Below are positions 37,088 to 46,858 of a stretch of 64,000 nt of DNA, piece after piece. Source of the DNA: Oceanobacillus sp. CFH 90083 (lineage in GTDB: Bacteria; Bacillota; Bacilli; Bacillales; Amphibacillaceae); the NCBI RefSeq assembly GCF_009389585.1, contig NZ_VIYG01000005.1, positions 186,001 to 250,000 on the forward strand, read 5' to 3'. Made by a program: the position numbers and the translations under genes. The notes beneath the pieces are model-generated. The model was not told the DNA's origin and ran no database searches. It was given only the letters and a program-made list of their open reading frames with translations. Within the stretch, counting starts at the first letter, position 1. The number at the start of each line of letters is the position of its first letter.

Positions 37088-39117
37088 GCGATATTCACCA
37101 CCCCAACACTTTGTACCTCGACAGTCGGTTCTAATTCATTATAAGACAATACAACGACCTGAGGTAAGAACCTGTCTAACAATTGCTTCAAATACATCCG
37201 TACCGCAGGAGAACAGATAATAATGGTTGTTTCTTCCTGCAAGGATACCTTTTCAGCTTCTTTATGAATGGCCTGGATAATTGCTTGCTGCTGATCTGGA
37301 TCTAACGCTAAATAATTACCGTGTTCTGTCTGCTGAATATGATCAGCAATTGCTTTTTCAATTTTCCCGGAAATCGTAATTACTTTTAATGAGTTATCAT
37401 CTTTGACATAGCTTTTCGTAATTTGTGATGCTAATCCCTGTCTGACATACTCTCCTAAAACATCCGTATCATTTGTCATTCTGGCAAAATCAGCTAATGT
37501 TTCAAAAATCACCGGCAGATTGCGAATAGAAACACCTTCTCTCAAAAGCTTCGCTAATACTTTTTGAACATCTCCAACGGATAACGGCTCTGGTGTTACT
37601 TCTTCCACTAAAATTGGATTCGTTTCTTTTAAATGATCAATAAGCTGTTTCGTTTCTTCTCTTCCCAAGAGTTCAAATGCATGTTTTTTAATCACCTCTG
37701 TCAGGTGGGTTGAAACAACAGAAGGAGGGTCAACTACCGTATAGCCGGATAACTCTGCTTCGTCTTTTACATTCTCACTGATCCATTTTGCAGGCAGACC
37801 AAATGCAGGCTCTTTTGTTTCAATACCCTCCATATCATCCTCTAGAAAATCAGGAGCCATTGCTAAATAATGATCAAGCATCAATTCACCGCCAGCAACC
37901 TTATCTCCTTTTATCTTCAACTGATATTCATTTGGCTGCAGTTGAATATTATCCCGGATTCGTACAACAGGTATCACCAGCCCTAATTCAATCGCCAGCT
38001 GTCTCCGTATCATAATGACTCTGTCTAGCAGATCACCTCCCTGGGAGGTATCAGCTAAAGGAATTAACCCATAACCAAATTCAAATTCGATAGGGTCCAT
38101 ATTTAAGAGGCTGACCACATTTTCCTGCTGCTTGAGTGCGGTCGATTCGGTTTCTTCTTCCACTTCCTCCGTAATCTCTTCCGGCTCCATGCTCCGCTTT
38201 TCCATCCAATAACCGCTAAAGGCTAAAAAGACTGCCAGAAAAGAGGTTAAGAAAAAGTTTATTGGTGTCAGGCCAAGCAGGAAAATGGTTCCTGCTGCAA
38301 TATATAAAAGTTTTGGGAATTGAAAAAGCTGATTAGTTACATCTGAACTCAAATTACTTCCTCTGACAGACCTTGTAACAACAATTCCCGTAGCAGTAGA
38401 AATAAGCAATGCAGGAATTTGACTGACGAGACCATCCCCTACAGTCAGGCGGGTAAACAATTCAACAGACTCCGACAGAGATAAGCCCATTTGTGCAATA
38501 CCAATAATCATCCCAAAAAGAATATTAATTAGAACAATAACTATTTGGGCGATGGCATCTCCTTTTACAAATTTACTTGCTCCGTCCATGGAACCGTGAA
38601 AGTCCGCTTCATTTTCAATTTTTTCCCGGCGCTCTTTTGCCTGTGTTTCCGTAATCAATCCAGCATTTAAATCCGCATCGACACTCATCTGCTTTCCAGG
38701 CATCCCATCGAGGGAGAATCTGGCAGCAACTTCTGATACACGCTCTGCACCTTTTGTTATAACAATAAAATTAATAATAACTAAAATAATAAATACAACA
38801 AATCCGACTAAAGGATTGTTTCCAATTACAAAGGAGCCAAACGTTTCTACAACTCCTCCTGCATCACCTTCAGAGAGAATGGCCCGGGTTGTGGATACAC
38901 TTAAAGCTAACCGAAATAATGTCAAAAGCAAAATCAACGTTGGAAACACCGAAAATTGTAACGGCTCCGTTGTATTCATAGCTACTAAAATAACAACTAA
39001 TGAAAGTATTATATTAATTAATATAAGAAAACTTAAAAGTCCTCCAGGCAAAGGGATAACCAGCATAATAATGACCAGTATAACGCCTATGAGAACAGCA
39101 ATATCCCGGAACTTCAT
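37084..39117 (-). CDS. flhA: Flagellar export gate protein FlhA
   Basis: The major export-gate subunit of the flagellar type III system, forming a nonameric ring. The 677 residues equal B. subtilis FlhA. Eight transmembrane helices lie in the first 320 residues, with the conserved FHIPEP-family segment RVSEVAARFSLDGMPGKQMSVDADLNAG between helices 4 and 5. The cytoplasmic domain (about residues 340-677) binds chaperones and substrates. I chose the ATG at 39117, 9 bases after AGGAG, over a Met two codons earlier. Confidence 0.97.
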   Translation of the reverse strand: MKFRDIAVLIGVILVIIMLVIPLPGGLLSFLILINIILSLVVILVAMNTTEPLQFSVFPTLILLLTLFRLALSVSTTRAILSEGDAGGVVETFGSFVIGNNPLVGFVVFIILVIINFIVITKGAERVSEVAARFSLDGMPGKQMSVDADLNAGLITETQAKERREKIENEADFHGSMDGASKFVKGDAIAQIVIVLINILFGMIIGIAQMGLSLSESVELFTRLTVGDGLVSQIPALLISTATGIVVTRSVRGSNLSSDVTNQLFQFPKLLYIAAGTIFLLGLTPINFFLTSFLAVFLAFSGYWMEKRSMEPEEITEEVEEETESTALKQQENVVSLLNMDPIEFEFGYGLIPLADTSQGGDLLDRVIMIRRQLAIELGLVIPVVRIRDNIQLQPNEYQLKIKGDKVAGGELMLDHYLAMAPDFLEDDMEGIETKEPAFGLPAKWISENVKDEAELSGYTVVDPPSVVSTHLTEVIKKHAFELLGREETKQLIDHLKETNPILVEEVTPEPLSVGDVQKVLAKLLREGVSIRNLPVIFETLADFARMTNDTDVLGEYVRQGLASQITKSYVKDDNSLKVITISGKIEKAIADHIQQTEHGNYLALDPDQQQAIIQAIHKEAEKVSLQEETTIIICSPAVRMYLKQLLDRFLPQVVVLSYNELEPTVEVQSVGVVNIA

Positions 39118-39137
39118 TTCCATTCTCTCCTAACTTC

Positions 39138-40217
39138 TTACGCTTTTTTCTCCATTTGATAAACATATGCAAGAACCTCCGCAACAGGCTGAAAGTATTC
39201 TTCCGGAATAACTTCACCGATTTCTGCTGCCGCGTACAACGCTCTTGCCAGAGAACGATTCTCTACCATTTGTACATGATGTTCTTTTGCAATTTCTTTG
39301 ATGCGCTGTGCAATATTGTCCGTACCTTTCGCAATAATAAACGGCGCTTCTGCTTTTGCTTCATCATATTTAATGGCAATGGCATAATGTGTCGGGTTTG
39401 TAATAATTACATCCGCCCCCGGAACTTCACTCATCATTCTTCTGGTTGCAATTTGTCTTTGTTTTTCTTTCATTTTTGACTTAATTAATGGGTCTCCTTC
39501 TACATTTTTATATTCATCTTTAATGTCCTGCTTGGACATACGAATGTTTTTCTCAAAATCATACTTTTGATACATATAATCAAGGACACCTAAAAAAATT
39601 AATAAAGCAACAGCAGAAAATGCCATTATTGTTGTAACTTGTGCAAAGAATCCGAGAGCACCTTCTGCATCTAAAAATGCTGTCATCAGCATATCATCTT
39701 TATAGATCCAAATAACTGTAAAGGTTACTGCACCAACCAAAGTAATTTTTAATAAAGATTTCAGAAATTCCACTAATGCACGAATGGAAAAGATACGCTT
39801 AGCTCCTTTAATCGGATCTATTTTTTTTAAATCAAACTTCAACGGTTCTGTTGAAAATAAAAATTTAACCTGAAGCAGATTTGCTGCTAAACCAGAAATA
39901 ACAGCAATCAGCATAATCGGGGCAACCATCAGTATAGCTTGAAGGGATGAATCATTAAACATCGTTTGTATCGAATGATTTGTTACGTCCCAATGAATGT
40001 ATTCCGTAAAGGATTTTTCATAAAAACCTGTCATAAATGTGAGGATATAGCTTCCAAAAACAAATAAGCCAATGAAACAGCCCAGTAGAAGAATTGCTGT
40101 ATTGATATCCTGACTCTTGGCAACACGTCCTTTTCTGCGTTCATCCTGCCTTTTCTTTGGAGTAGCTTTTTCTGTTTTTTCACCCGCAAAAAATTGTAAG
40201 TCTAATGCCAGTTCCAC
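39138..40217 (-). CDS. flhB: Flagellar export switch protein FlhB
   Basis: Controls the switch from rod/hook to filament export. The 359 residues (B. subtilis 360) have the N-terminal LDLQFFAGEKTEKATPKKR, four transmembrane helices, and the cytoplasmic domain with the self-cleaving NPTH site (in IITNPTHYAIAIKY, about residue 270). The start is GTG at 40217, with GGAGG 8 bases upstream. Its upstream region overlaps the end of fliR. Confidence 0.96.
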   Translation of the reverse strand: MELALDLQFFAGEKTEKATPKKRQDERRKGRVAKSQDINTAILLLGCFIGLFVFGSYILTFMTGFYEKSFTEYIHWDVTNHSIQTMFNDSSLQAILMVAPIMLIAVISGLAANLLQVKFLFSTEPLKFDLKKIDPIKGAKRIFSIRALVEFLKSLLKITLVGAVTFTVIWIYKDDMLMTAFLDAEGALGFFAQVTTIMAFSAVALLIFLGVLDYMYQKYDFEKNIRMSKQDIKDEYKNVEGDPLIKSKMKEKQRQIATRRMMSEVPGADVIITNPTHYAIAIKYDEAKAEAPFIIAKGTDNIAQRIKEIAKEHHVQMVENRSLARALYAAAEIGEVIPEEYFQPVAEVLAYVYQMEKKA

Positions 40218-40218
40218 A

Positions 40219-40998
40219 TTAAACACCTCCAAATAAAGCCATTAACTGCTCCATCACGCGATACATTGCCTCAAAAACCGACTGCAATAAACCAATATAC
40301 AGTGCTAAAAAGACAAGAATTGCTGCAAAGCTAACCAGGATTTTAATTGGTAAGCCAACTACAAATACATTCATCTGTGGAACGGTGCGCGCCACAATTC
40401 CTAAAGCTACATCCACTAAAAATAAACAGCCGACAATCGGAATAGCTATTTGAAAAGCAATGAGAAACATCGTATTAAAAGTAGTCAGCACATGTTCTAC
40501 AATGCTCTCCTCGCCAAATGGAATGAACTGATCCAGTGGAATATACGTGAAGCTGTTCATCATTCCATTTAAAATCATATGATGCCCGTCAACCGATAAC
40601 AGAAATAACAAGGCAATAATATAAAAATATTGTCCTGTCAGCGGACTTTGTGCACCAGTTTGCGGGTCTACAACATTAGCAATAGCAAATCCCATTTGAA
40701 AATCAATAAATCCTCCGGCAACCTGAATAGCTGAAACCAGGATAAAGGCAATGAGCCCAATACAAATCCCAATCAGTGCTTCTTTAAACAGCAGGAATAA
40801 ATATAAATCATTCAGCACAACATTACTAATATCAACTGTAGATATTAGAATAATTGTCAGAAAAAAACTGATTCCTATTTTAAATTGTATCGGAACAGAC
40901 CGATAAGAGAATAGAGGCATAATAACAAAGAACGCCAGAATCCGGACAAAGATCAGTATAAACGCAGGAACAAGGTTCCAATTTATCATCTCAATCAT
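40219..40998 (-). CDS. fliR: Flagellar export protein FliR
   Basis: An integral membrane component of the export-gate core (FliP5-FliQ4-FliR1), 259 residues as in B. subtilis, with about six hydrophobic helices. The sequence begins INWNLVPAFILIFVRILAFF. A conserved loop, FQMGFAIANVVDPQTGAQSPL, lies near residue 100. It follows fliQ by 5 bases and precedes flhB, the standard order. Confidence 0.95.
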   Translation of the reverse strand: MIEMINWNLVPAFILIFVRILAFFVIMPLFSYRSVPIQFKIGISFFLTIILISTVDISNVVLNDLYLFLLFKEALIGICIGLIAFILVSAIQVAGGFIDFQMGFAIANVVDPQTGAQSPLTGQYFYIIALLFLLSVDGHHMILNGMMNSFTYIPLDQFIPFGEESIVEHVLTTFNTMFLIAFQIAIPIVGCLFLVDVALGIVARTVPQMNVFVVGLPIKILVSFAAILVFLALYIGLLQSVFEAMYRVMEQLMALFGGV

Positions 40999-41003
40999 CA
41001 GAG

Positions 41004-41273
41004 CTACCCTATGTATTGGTTGATATTCATATATAGATTGGAAGTAAATTCAACAATGGTGGTCAGCATCCATGGTCCAAAGAAGACAAGACCAAGGAAC
41101 ACCGCCAGGATTTTAGGAATAAATGCTAATGTTTGCTCTTGAATTTGGGTTGTTGCCTGAAAAATACTTACAAGTAAACCGACTGCCAAAGCTAGCAGCA
41201 ATAATGGAACGGTTATTAATAAAATGGTAAAGATCCCCTGTTCCGCCAGGGTTAATACTAATTCACTACTCAT
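41004..41273 (-). CDS. fliQ: Flagellar export protein FliQ
   Basis: An 89-residue protein with two transmembrane helices, the same length as B. subtilis FliQ. It forms part of the helical export gate with FliP and FliR. The loop between the helices contains the conserved SIFQATTQIQEQTLAFIPK. The ATG at 41273 is 18 bases after fliP. Confidence 0.96.
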   Translation of the reverse strand: MSSELVLTLAEQGIFTILLITVPLLLLALAVGLLVSIFQATTQIQEQTLAFIPKILAVFLGLVFFGPWMLTTIVEFTSNLYMNINQYIG

Positions 41274-41291
41274 TGATTCTACTCCTTCCTT

Positions 41292-41957
41292 CTAAAAACC
41301 ACCGAGTAGTGACTGCGTAATCAAATACCAGCCATCCACCAACACAAATAATAATATTTTAAATGGCAATGAAATCATTACCGGTGGCAGCATCATCATC
41401 CCCATGGACATCAATATACTTGCAACGGCCATATCAATAATTAAAAACGGAATAAAAATCATAAAGCCCATCTGAAATGCCGTTTTTAATTCACTGATCG
41501 CAAAAGCGGGAACTAAGGTAGTTAATGGAATATCCTGCACTGTTTCCGGCGGCTCTGCCTCTGTATAACGCAGAAACAGCTGCAAATCCTTTTGTCTGGT
41601 ATGCTGTGCCATAAATTCTTTTAATGGAACACTTGCATTTTCATAAGCCTCATCCAACGTAATCTCCTCATCAAAGAGTGGAGATATACCTTGTTCATAG
41701 ACTTCTGAAAAGGTTGGAGCCATGATAAAGAAGGTCATAAACAGAGCAATACCAATTAATACCTGATTCGGAGGCATCTGCTGCGTTGCTAATGATGTCC
41801 GTACAAACGACAAAACAATAATAATCCGTGTAAAGCTCGTCATTAAGATTAAAATTCCTGGAGCTAAGGAAAAAATCGTTAATAATAACAATAGCTTCAC
41901 AGACGTTGCTATATTTGTTGGATCAGAGCCTGAAAATATATCTATAAATTCATTCAT
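41292..41957 (-). CDS. fliP: Flagellar export protein FliP
   Basis: The main subunit of the export-gate core. The 221 residues have four hydrophobic helices and the family signatures APGILILMTSFTRIIIVLSFVR (split around two motif halves) and QMGFMIFIPFLIIDMAVASILMSMGMMMLPP-type C-terminal helices. The N-terminus here lacks a clear cleavable signal peptide. It overlaps fliO by 8 bases. Confidence 0.96.
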   Translation of the reverse strand: MNEFIDIFSGSDPTNIATSVKLLLLLTIFSLAPGILILMTSFTRIIIVLSFVRTSLATQQMPPNQVLIGIALFMTFFIMAPTFSEVYEQGISPLFDEEITLDEAYENASVPLKEFMAQHTRQKDLQLFLRYTEAEPPETVQDIPLTTLVPAFAISELKTAFQMGFMIFIPFLIIDMAVASILMSMGMMMLPPVMISLPFKILLFVLVDGWYLITQSLLGGF

Positions 41958-42630
41958 TTACATTGTCCTTATGCTTATTAATAAGTTCTCGGCGATTTTT
42001 ACGAATCGATTTCAGCTCCTTAGCCAGCAATTGATGAAAAGACTCCTCAGATGATTTCCCTTCCTTATCCTTTTTTTCTTTTGAAAAGATTGATAAAGCA
42101 TCTGTATCCTTCTCTGCCGATTGGTTCAGCAGCTGATCAATTGTCTCAGGATCATCGATTTCCTGTAACAGCTCCACATTATCTCCAACGCCAATAAGAT
42201 AATACTTGTTTCCTGCACGGATAATTTGAACCGACTTATTCGCTCCAACAGATACTCCACCTATATTACGGAGGAGACCCGGCTGCTGGTTAAATCCATT
42301 TCGTTTACCTAAAAACTTCAATACAATATAAACTAAACCCAGTACCAAAGCCAAACCAACAATTAAGCGAATAATTTGCCAGCCTATGGATGAACTGGAA
42401 GAATCATCCTCCACCAAAAAACCACTATCGTTATTCAGAATGGTATCTTGATCATTTACATCCGGCTGTTCATTCTCTATATTTACTTCTTCTTCGTTAC
42501 ACTCCTCATTATTTTCAAGGCAGTCTAACACATTTGCTTCTGCACCTGCACTGATTGGGAGCAGCAAAAAGAGTAGTATTCCTGCCCCCAACACGTATAA
42601 GCGCCATAATTGCTTCTTCAAACTCGTCAA
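41950..42630 (-). CDS. fliO: Flagellar export protein FliO (FliZ)
   Basis: A 226-residue accessory protein for FliP oligomer assembly; called FliZ in B. subtilis (219 residues). It has an N-terminal signal peptide (Lys-rich start, hydrophobic about residues 12-27, Ala-Gly-Ala cleavage region) and an acidic extracytoplasmic segment (about residues 35-75). A single transmembrane helix (about residues 85-107) and a cytoplasmic FliO domain with GNKYYLIGVGDNVELL follow. The Lys-rich C-terminus overlaps the start of fliP. Confidence 0.9.
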   Translation of the reverse strand: MTSLKKQLWRLYVLGAGILLFLLLPISAGAEANVLDCLENNEECNEEEVNIENEQPDVNDQDTILNNDSGFLVEDDSSSSSIGWQIIRLIVGLALVLGLVYIVLKFLGKRNGFNQQPGLLRNIGGVSVGANKSVQIIRAGNKYYLIGVGDNVELLQEIDDPETIDQLLNQSAEKDTDALSIFSKEKKDKEGKSSEESFHQLLAKELKSIRKNRRELINKHKDNVNE

Positions 42631-42654
42631 CTCACTTTTTAAATGGCAGATTAC

Positions 42655-43017
42655 TTAGCCGAGTGCTTTTTGAATCGCTTCGATAACACGATCCGCCTGG
42701 AATGGTTTAACAATAAAATCCTTTGCTCCTGCCTGAATAGCATCAATAACCATTGCCTGCTGGCCCATAGCTGAACACATAATGACCTTTGCATCTGGAT
42801 TAACCTGGAGAATTTCTTTTAAAGCTGCTAATCCATCTTTTTCCGGCATTGTAATATCCATTGTCACCAAATCAGGCTGAAGCTCTTTATATTTTTCAAC
42901 AGCTTCATTGCCGTCCTGTGCTTCCCCAACGACTTCCAAATCATTTTTTGTTAAAATATCCTTAATCATCATTCGCATGAATGCTGCATCATCTACTATT
43001 AAAATCTTTTTACTCAT
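42655..43017 (-). CDS. cheY: Chemotaxis response regulator CheY
   Basis: A single-domain response regulator that binds the motor switch; in B. subtilis CheY-P promotes counterclockwise rotation (smooth swimming). The 120 residues carry the acidic pair in ILIVDDAAFMR, the phospho-acceptor Asp in LVTMDITMPEKDG (about residue 54), and Thr/Ser and Lys in CSAMGQ and DFIVKPF. The ATG at 43017 follows GGAGGAGAG. It lies between fliY and fliO as in B. subtilis. Its kinase, CheA, is not found in this window. Confidence 0.97.
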   Translation of the reverse strand: MSKKILIVDDAAFMRMMIKDILTKNDLEVVGEAQDGNEAVEKYKELQPDLVTMDITMPEKDGLAALKEILQVNPDAKVIMCSAMGQQAMVIDAIQAGAKDFIVKPFQADRVIEAIQKALG

Positions 43018-43052
43018 TTTTTCTCTCCTCCAATATACATCATTATACAAAT

Positions 43053-44270
43053 CTATTTTCTTAAATGCTGAATTCGATCAGATTGACTGACAATATCTGT
43101 TACGCGGACACCAAAATTTTCGTCAATAACAACAACTTCTCCTTCAGCAACCAATTTTTCATTTACAAGAATATCTACAGGTTCTCCAGCCAGCTTGTCT
43201 AATTCAATAATAGATCCTGCTCCCAGCTCTAAAATCTCCTTAATAGACTGCTTTGTTCTCCCCAGCTCCACAGTAACTCTTAAAGGAATATCCATTAACA
43301 TATCCAAATTCCGTTGTCCTTGGTGATTCAACGGAGCCTGTTCAAAATCTGAAAATGCGGCTTCCTGTACATCGGCTGCTTGCGAGCTTGTTCTGCCTAA
43401 TATATCATCATTTTTTTGATTTGTTGTTCTTGTATTGCCAGCAGCCTGACTGACAGGTCGTTCCTGTTCGGGTTGTTTATCTTCAGATACCAGTGCTGAA
43501 GTAACGCCGGGATCTGTATTTACACTTGCAGCAGCCTGACTTTCTGCTGTTTCTGGTTTCTCCTGGGCAGAGGACTGCTCTTCTGCGCCAGCCGGATTCA
43601 TTAATTGCTGTACTAACTCTTTAGCAAAATCTAACGGGACAAGCTGTACCATATTGGAATCTATTAAATCACCGACCATTAACCTGAAAAATACTTTGAC
43701 ATAAACCTCTTCTTTGAACAAACCTTCTTTTTTCTCATTTCCAAGTCCGTGAAGAATCTCAGGAGGGGAAATATCTATTTTCTTATTAAATACAGTGGAC
43801 ATACTTGTAGCAGCTGCACCCATCATCTGATTCATGGCTTCCTGAACTGCACTGAGATGCATTTCGTTCAGCTCCTCGTCCGGGTTCGTTCCATCACCGC
43901 CAAGCATAATATCTGCAATCACTGCTGCATCCTCTGCTTTAATGAAAAAAACATTATTGCCAGTAAAGCCCTCTATGTAATTAACTTGAACACTGACAGG
44001 TTTAAAGGTAACTTCCTCTTCCAATTCCTCTTTTCCAATTGTCGTGACAGCTGGTGTTGTTATTTCCACCTTTTGATTTAAAAGTGTAGACAACGTGGTA
44101 GCAGAGCTTCCAAAGGAAATATTACCAATTTCTCCTAAAGCATCCTTTTCTATATTCGTTAAAAACGCTTTGTCTTCTGTATGCTCCTGCTGATCATCAC
44201 CCTCGTTACCCTCAGGCACCTTAAGCAGAGCATCTATTTCTTCTTGCGACAGCTTGCCGTCATTCATCAT
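43053..44270 (-). CDS. fliY: Flagellar motor switch phosphatase FliY
   Basis: A C-ring protein combining a CheC-like CheY-P phosphatase with a FliN domain. The 405-residue protein begins with the CheY-P-binding peptide LSQEEIDALL. It has the phosphatase motif ALGEIGNISFGSSATTL (about residues 40-55) and a second AVQEAMNQMMGAAATSMS. A Gln/Ala/Ser-rich linker (about residues 230-315) and the FliN domain, ending IVSQSDRI, follow. It is longer than B. subtilis FliY (378) mainly because of the linker. The start overlaps fliM by 11 bases. Confidence 0.95.
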   Translation of the reverse strand: MMNDGKLSQEEIDALLKVPEGNEGDDQQEHTEDKAFLTNIEKDALGEIGNISFGSSATTLSTLLNQKVEITTPAVTTIGKEELEEEVTFKPVSVQVNYIEGFTGNNVFFIKAEDAAVIADIMLGGDGTNPDEELNEMHLSAVQEAMNQMMGAAATSMSTVFNKKIDISPPEILHGLGNEKKEGLFKEEVYVKVFFRLMVGDLIDSNMVQLVPLDFAKELVQQLMNPAGAEEQSSAQEKPETAESQAAASVNTDPGVTSALVSEDKQPEQERPVSQAAGNTRTTNQKNDDILGRTSSQAADVQEAAFSDFEQAPLNHQGQRNLDMLMDIPLRVTVELGRTKQSIKEILELGAGSIIELDKLAGEPVDILVNEKLVAEGEVVVIDENFGVRVTDIVSQSDRIQHLRK

Positions 44271-45252
44271 TTTCCATCACCCCATTCAATTCCCCTAATA
44301 CTTGCACAGACATCTTATGCCGATACTTCCCCGGCTGTACAAGAAACTTAAATTCATCGTTTACAGCCATCTTTAATGGTGAGTCAATCGATTGATCCAA
44401 TGCAATCACATCACCAACAGAAAACTTCAAAAATTCATCAATATTAATAGATGCTTCTCCCAGAATGGTTTTTACTTCTACATCTGTATTTTGAAGATAC
44501 TTCGACATTCTTTGTATACTTTTTTCATCTTTATTTTTATTCGTCTGCATCCAATAGCTTGCAGAGAGCTTTGGTATGATTGGCTCTAAAATAATGTGTG
44601 GAATACATATATTAATCATACCGGAAACTTCTCCAATCATTGCTGATAAAGAAACAACAACGACAGTTTCCGTCGGTGCAACGATTTGTATGAATTGGGG
44701 ATTCTCTTCAAATTCTTCCAATACAGGTTCAATATCCGCAACAGATGACCAAGCTTCTTTTAAATTTACTTCTGCCTTCTCAAACAATTGTGTAAGCAAA
44801 ATCTTTTCAATTTCGGTCAGACTGCTTGTTTTTGAACCAGTAGAACCTTTCCCGCCAAGCAGCCGCTCTAATAATGCAAATGCAACATTAGGATTGACTT
44901 CCATGATTAAATTGCCATCCAGCGGCTCTAAGCTATAAATGTTAAGTACTGTCGGTTTCGGTACAGACCGGATAAATTCCTCATAAGGTACTTGATCAAC
45001 AGAGGTAACATTAATATTCACATATGTCCTGAGCTGTGTAGCAAAAAAAGTTGTCAGCAATCTCGCATAATTCTCATGAAGTCTTGAAATACTGCGTATC
45101 TGATCTTTTGAAAAACGTAATGCTCTCTTAAAATCATAAACGCGTATACGTTTTTCATCTTCTTCCTTTTTCAACTCTTCTGCATCCATTTCTCCTGATG
45201 TTATCGCTGAAAGCAAGGCATCTATTTCATTTTGTGATAATACCTCATCCAT
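44260..45252 (-). CDS. fliM: Flagellar motor switch protein FliM
   Basis: The C-ring protein that binds CheY-P and FliG. The 330 residues (B. subtilis 332) start with the CheY-P-binding EVLSQNEIDALLSAI, followed by the middle CheC-like domain (about residues 45-225, with LRTYVNINVTSVDQVPYEEFIRS). The C-terminal FliN-like domain covers about residues 240-320. It overlaps fliY by 11 bases, and the two N-terminal peptides of FliM and FliY are clearly related. Confidence 0.97.
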   Translation of the reverse strand: MDEVLSQNEIDALLSAITSGEMDAEELKKEEDEKRIRVYDFKRALRFSKDQIRSISRLHENYARLLTTFFATQLRTYVNINVTSVDQVPYEEFIRSVPKPTVLNIYSLEPLDGNLIMEVNPNVAFALLERLLGGKGSTGSKTSSLTEIEKILLTQLFEKAEVNLKEAWSSVADIEPVLEEFEENPQFIQIVAPTETVVVVSLSAMIGEVSGMINICIPHIILEPIIPKLSASYWMQTNKNKDEKSIQRMSKYLQNTDVEVKTILGEASINIDEFLKFSVGDVIALDQSIDSPLKMAVNDEFKFLVQPGKYRHKMSVQVLGELNGVMENDE

Positions 45253-45289
45253 AAAAATTGGTCACCTCCTACTCCTGGCACGATTCAAC

Positions 45290-45709
45290 CTATTGAAGTA
45301 TCTTCTTAATGGTGTATACTTCGGTAACCGTTCCTTCTGTCATCATCTCATTTAAATTTGTCTTCAGTGTATCCTCCAGCTCATCAAGACCTGTTTGAAA
45401 ATCATCAACTTCCATGACAGCCAATTCTTTAATTAATAAATTAGTAATCTGAAAATCTCGTTTTTCCAGCTCTTCCATTGCTTTATCATCATCTGTAATG
45501 ACTTGAAATTGTACCTGAACGTACCTGTTATCCTTTATATCTGTTGTCACCTCTGCTGTTTCAAAGGAGTGACTGATCATGTCATCAATCGTTTGTTCTC
45601 CAGATGTTTCTTCCGGTTCATTGATATAGATGACAACAATAAATGCTGCTACAGCTCCAACAAGTAAGGTAATGATAGATGTGACAGCTATTTTTAGAAT
45701 TTTACTCAT
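45290..45709 (-). CDS. fliL: Flagellar basal body protein FliL
   Basis: A 139-residue single-pass protein near the stators, same size class as B. subtilis FliL (140). The N-terminal transmembrane helix (about residues 8-30) is followed by a periplasmic-side domain with YVQVQFQVITDDDKAMEEL and a RDFQITNLLIKELA segment, typical of the FliL/SPFH-like fold. The ATG at 45709 has AGGTGAG upstream and overlaps swrD by 8 bases. Confidence 0.93.
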   Translation of the reverse strand: MSKILKIAVTSIITLLVGAVAAFIVVIYINEPEETSGEQTIDDMISHSFETAEVTTDIKDNRYVQVQFQVITDDDKAMEELEKRDFQITNLLIKELAVMEVDDFQTGLDELEDTLKTNLNEMMTEGTVTEVYTIKKILQ

Positions 45710-45920
45710 TTTTCTCACCTGCCTTTAATGGGAGTACGGGAAATCCAATCTGGTGATAAAAGGCTGTTACCTTTTCAATAATTTCTTCTTCACTTTCTTT
45801 GACAAATACCTTTTTCCCATTTAATAAAGAAACACTCGTATCTGCATGAGCCTGGACCTGCTCAATCATGATAGCATTAAGTACAAAAGATTCGTTATTT
45901 AATCGGGTCAGTCGGATCAT
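45702..45920 (-). CDS. swrD: FlbD/SwrD family protein
   Basis: A 72-residue FlbD-family protein matching B. subtilis YlzI (SwrD), reported to raise flagellar torque needed for swarming. It starts MIRLTRLNNESFVLNAIMIEQV, the conserved family opening, and has GKKVFVKES and VTAFYHQIGF near the end. It lies between flgE and fliL as in B. subtilis and overlaps fliL by 8 bases. Confidence 0.9.
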   Translation of the reverse strand: MIRLTRLNNESFVLNAIMIEQVQAHADTSVSLLNGKKVFVKESEEEIIEKVTAFYHQIGFPVLPLKAGEKNE

Positions 45921-45978
45921 AAGTTACCGGAGCCAGCCTGCATAAATTACATGCCGGTCAGCCCCTTCCCTCCCTTGC

Positions 45979-46770
45979 TTATCGTTTTAGATTAACAAGC
46001 TCTTGTAAAATTTCATCAGATGTTGTAATGATTCTTGTATTCGCCTGGAATGAACGCTGCGCTGTAATCATTTCGGTGAATTCTTCGGATAAGTCAACGT
46101 TGGACATTTCTAACATACCGCCAATGATTTCTCCAGTTCCATTTTCTCCTGGAACATCCGCAGCAACAAAACCAGCATTATCTGTATTTGCGTATAAGCT
46201 GTTCCCAACCTTTTCTAAACCACCCGGATTAGAAAACTTCGCTAATACAATCCGTCCTGCTTCTTGCGCTTCACCATCAGCATCAATATAAGTAACCGTT
46301 CCATCTGGCTGCACACCAAAGCTCTGAGCCTCTCCTGGAATATTAATATTACCATTTTCACCCTGTAAGTAATATCCATTAGAATTTACGATATCTCCAT
46401 TATCATCTAAGAAAAAGTTACCAGCACGTGTATAATAATTTGTATTATTCTCTCCTTGTACAACAAACATCCCATCACCTTTTATTGCAAAATCTAATGG
46501 ATTATTTGTAGTTTGCGTAAAGCCTGCGGTATGAATGTTTGAAATCGCTCCTTGCTGCGATCCAAGACCAACTTGAGAAGCATTTATTCCACCACGACCA
46601 TTTCCTGCACCTTGTGCGTTTGATGTTGTCTGACTTAACATATCCTGAAAAGTGATATTTGCTTTTTTATAGCCTGTTGTATTAACGTTAGCAATATTAT
46701 TCCCGATAACATCCAGTTTTGTTTGTGAATTTTTCATTCCTGAAATACCTGCATACATTGAACGTAACAT
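45979..46770 (-). CDS. flgE: Flagellar hook protein FlgE (short, FlgG-like)
   Basis: The hook structural protein. It is 263 residues, like B. subtilis FlgE (264), which was once annotated FlgG because it lacks the large central domains of enteric hook proteins. Typical parts are LRSMYAGISGMKNSQTKLDVIGNN at the N-terminus, NVNTTGYKK, and the C-terminal helix VDLSEEFTEMITAQRSFQANTR. It follows flgD and the TIGR02530-type gene, supporting the hook role rather than distal rod. Confidence 0.94.
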   Translation of the reverse strand: MLRSMYAGISGMKNSQTKLDVIGNNIANVNTTGYKKANITFQDMLSQTTSNAQGAGNGRGGINASQVGLGSQQGAISNIHTAGFTQTTNNPLDFAIKGDGMFVVQGENNTNYYTRAGNFFLDDNGDIVNSNGYYLQGENGNINIPGEAQSFGVQPDGTVTYIDADGEAQEAGRIVLAKFSNPGGLEKVGNSLYANTDNAGFVAADVPGENGTGEIIGGMLEMSNVDLSEEFTEMITAQRSFQANTRIITTSDEILQELVNLKR

Positions 46771-46858
46771 GATTTTTTCCCCTTTTTCCTTTTTATTTGA
46801 CCGCTTCTGTCATTCCACGGCTATAGGCTTCCCTTAAAAGGGTCCAGCCTGTTTGAAA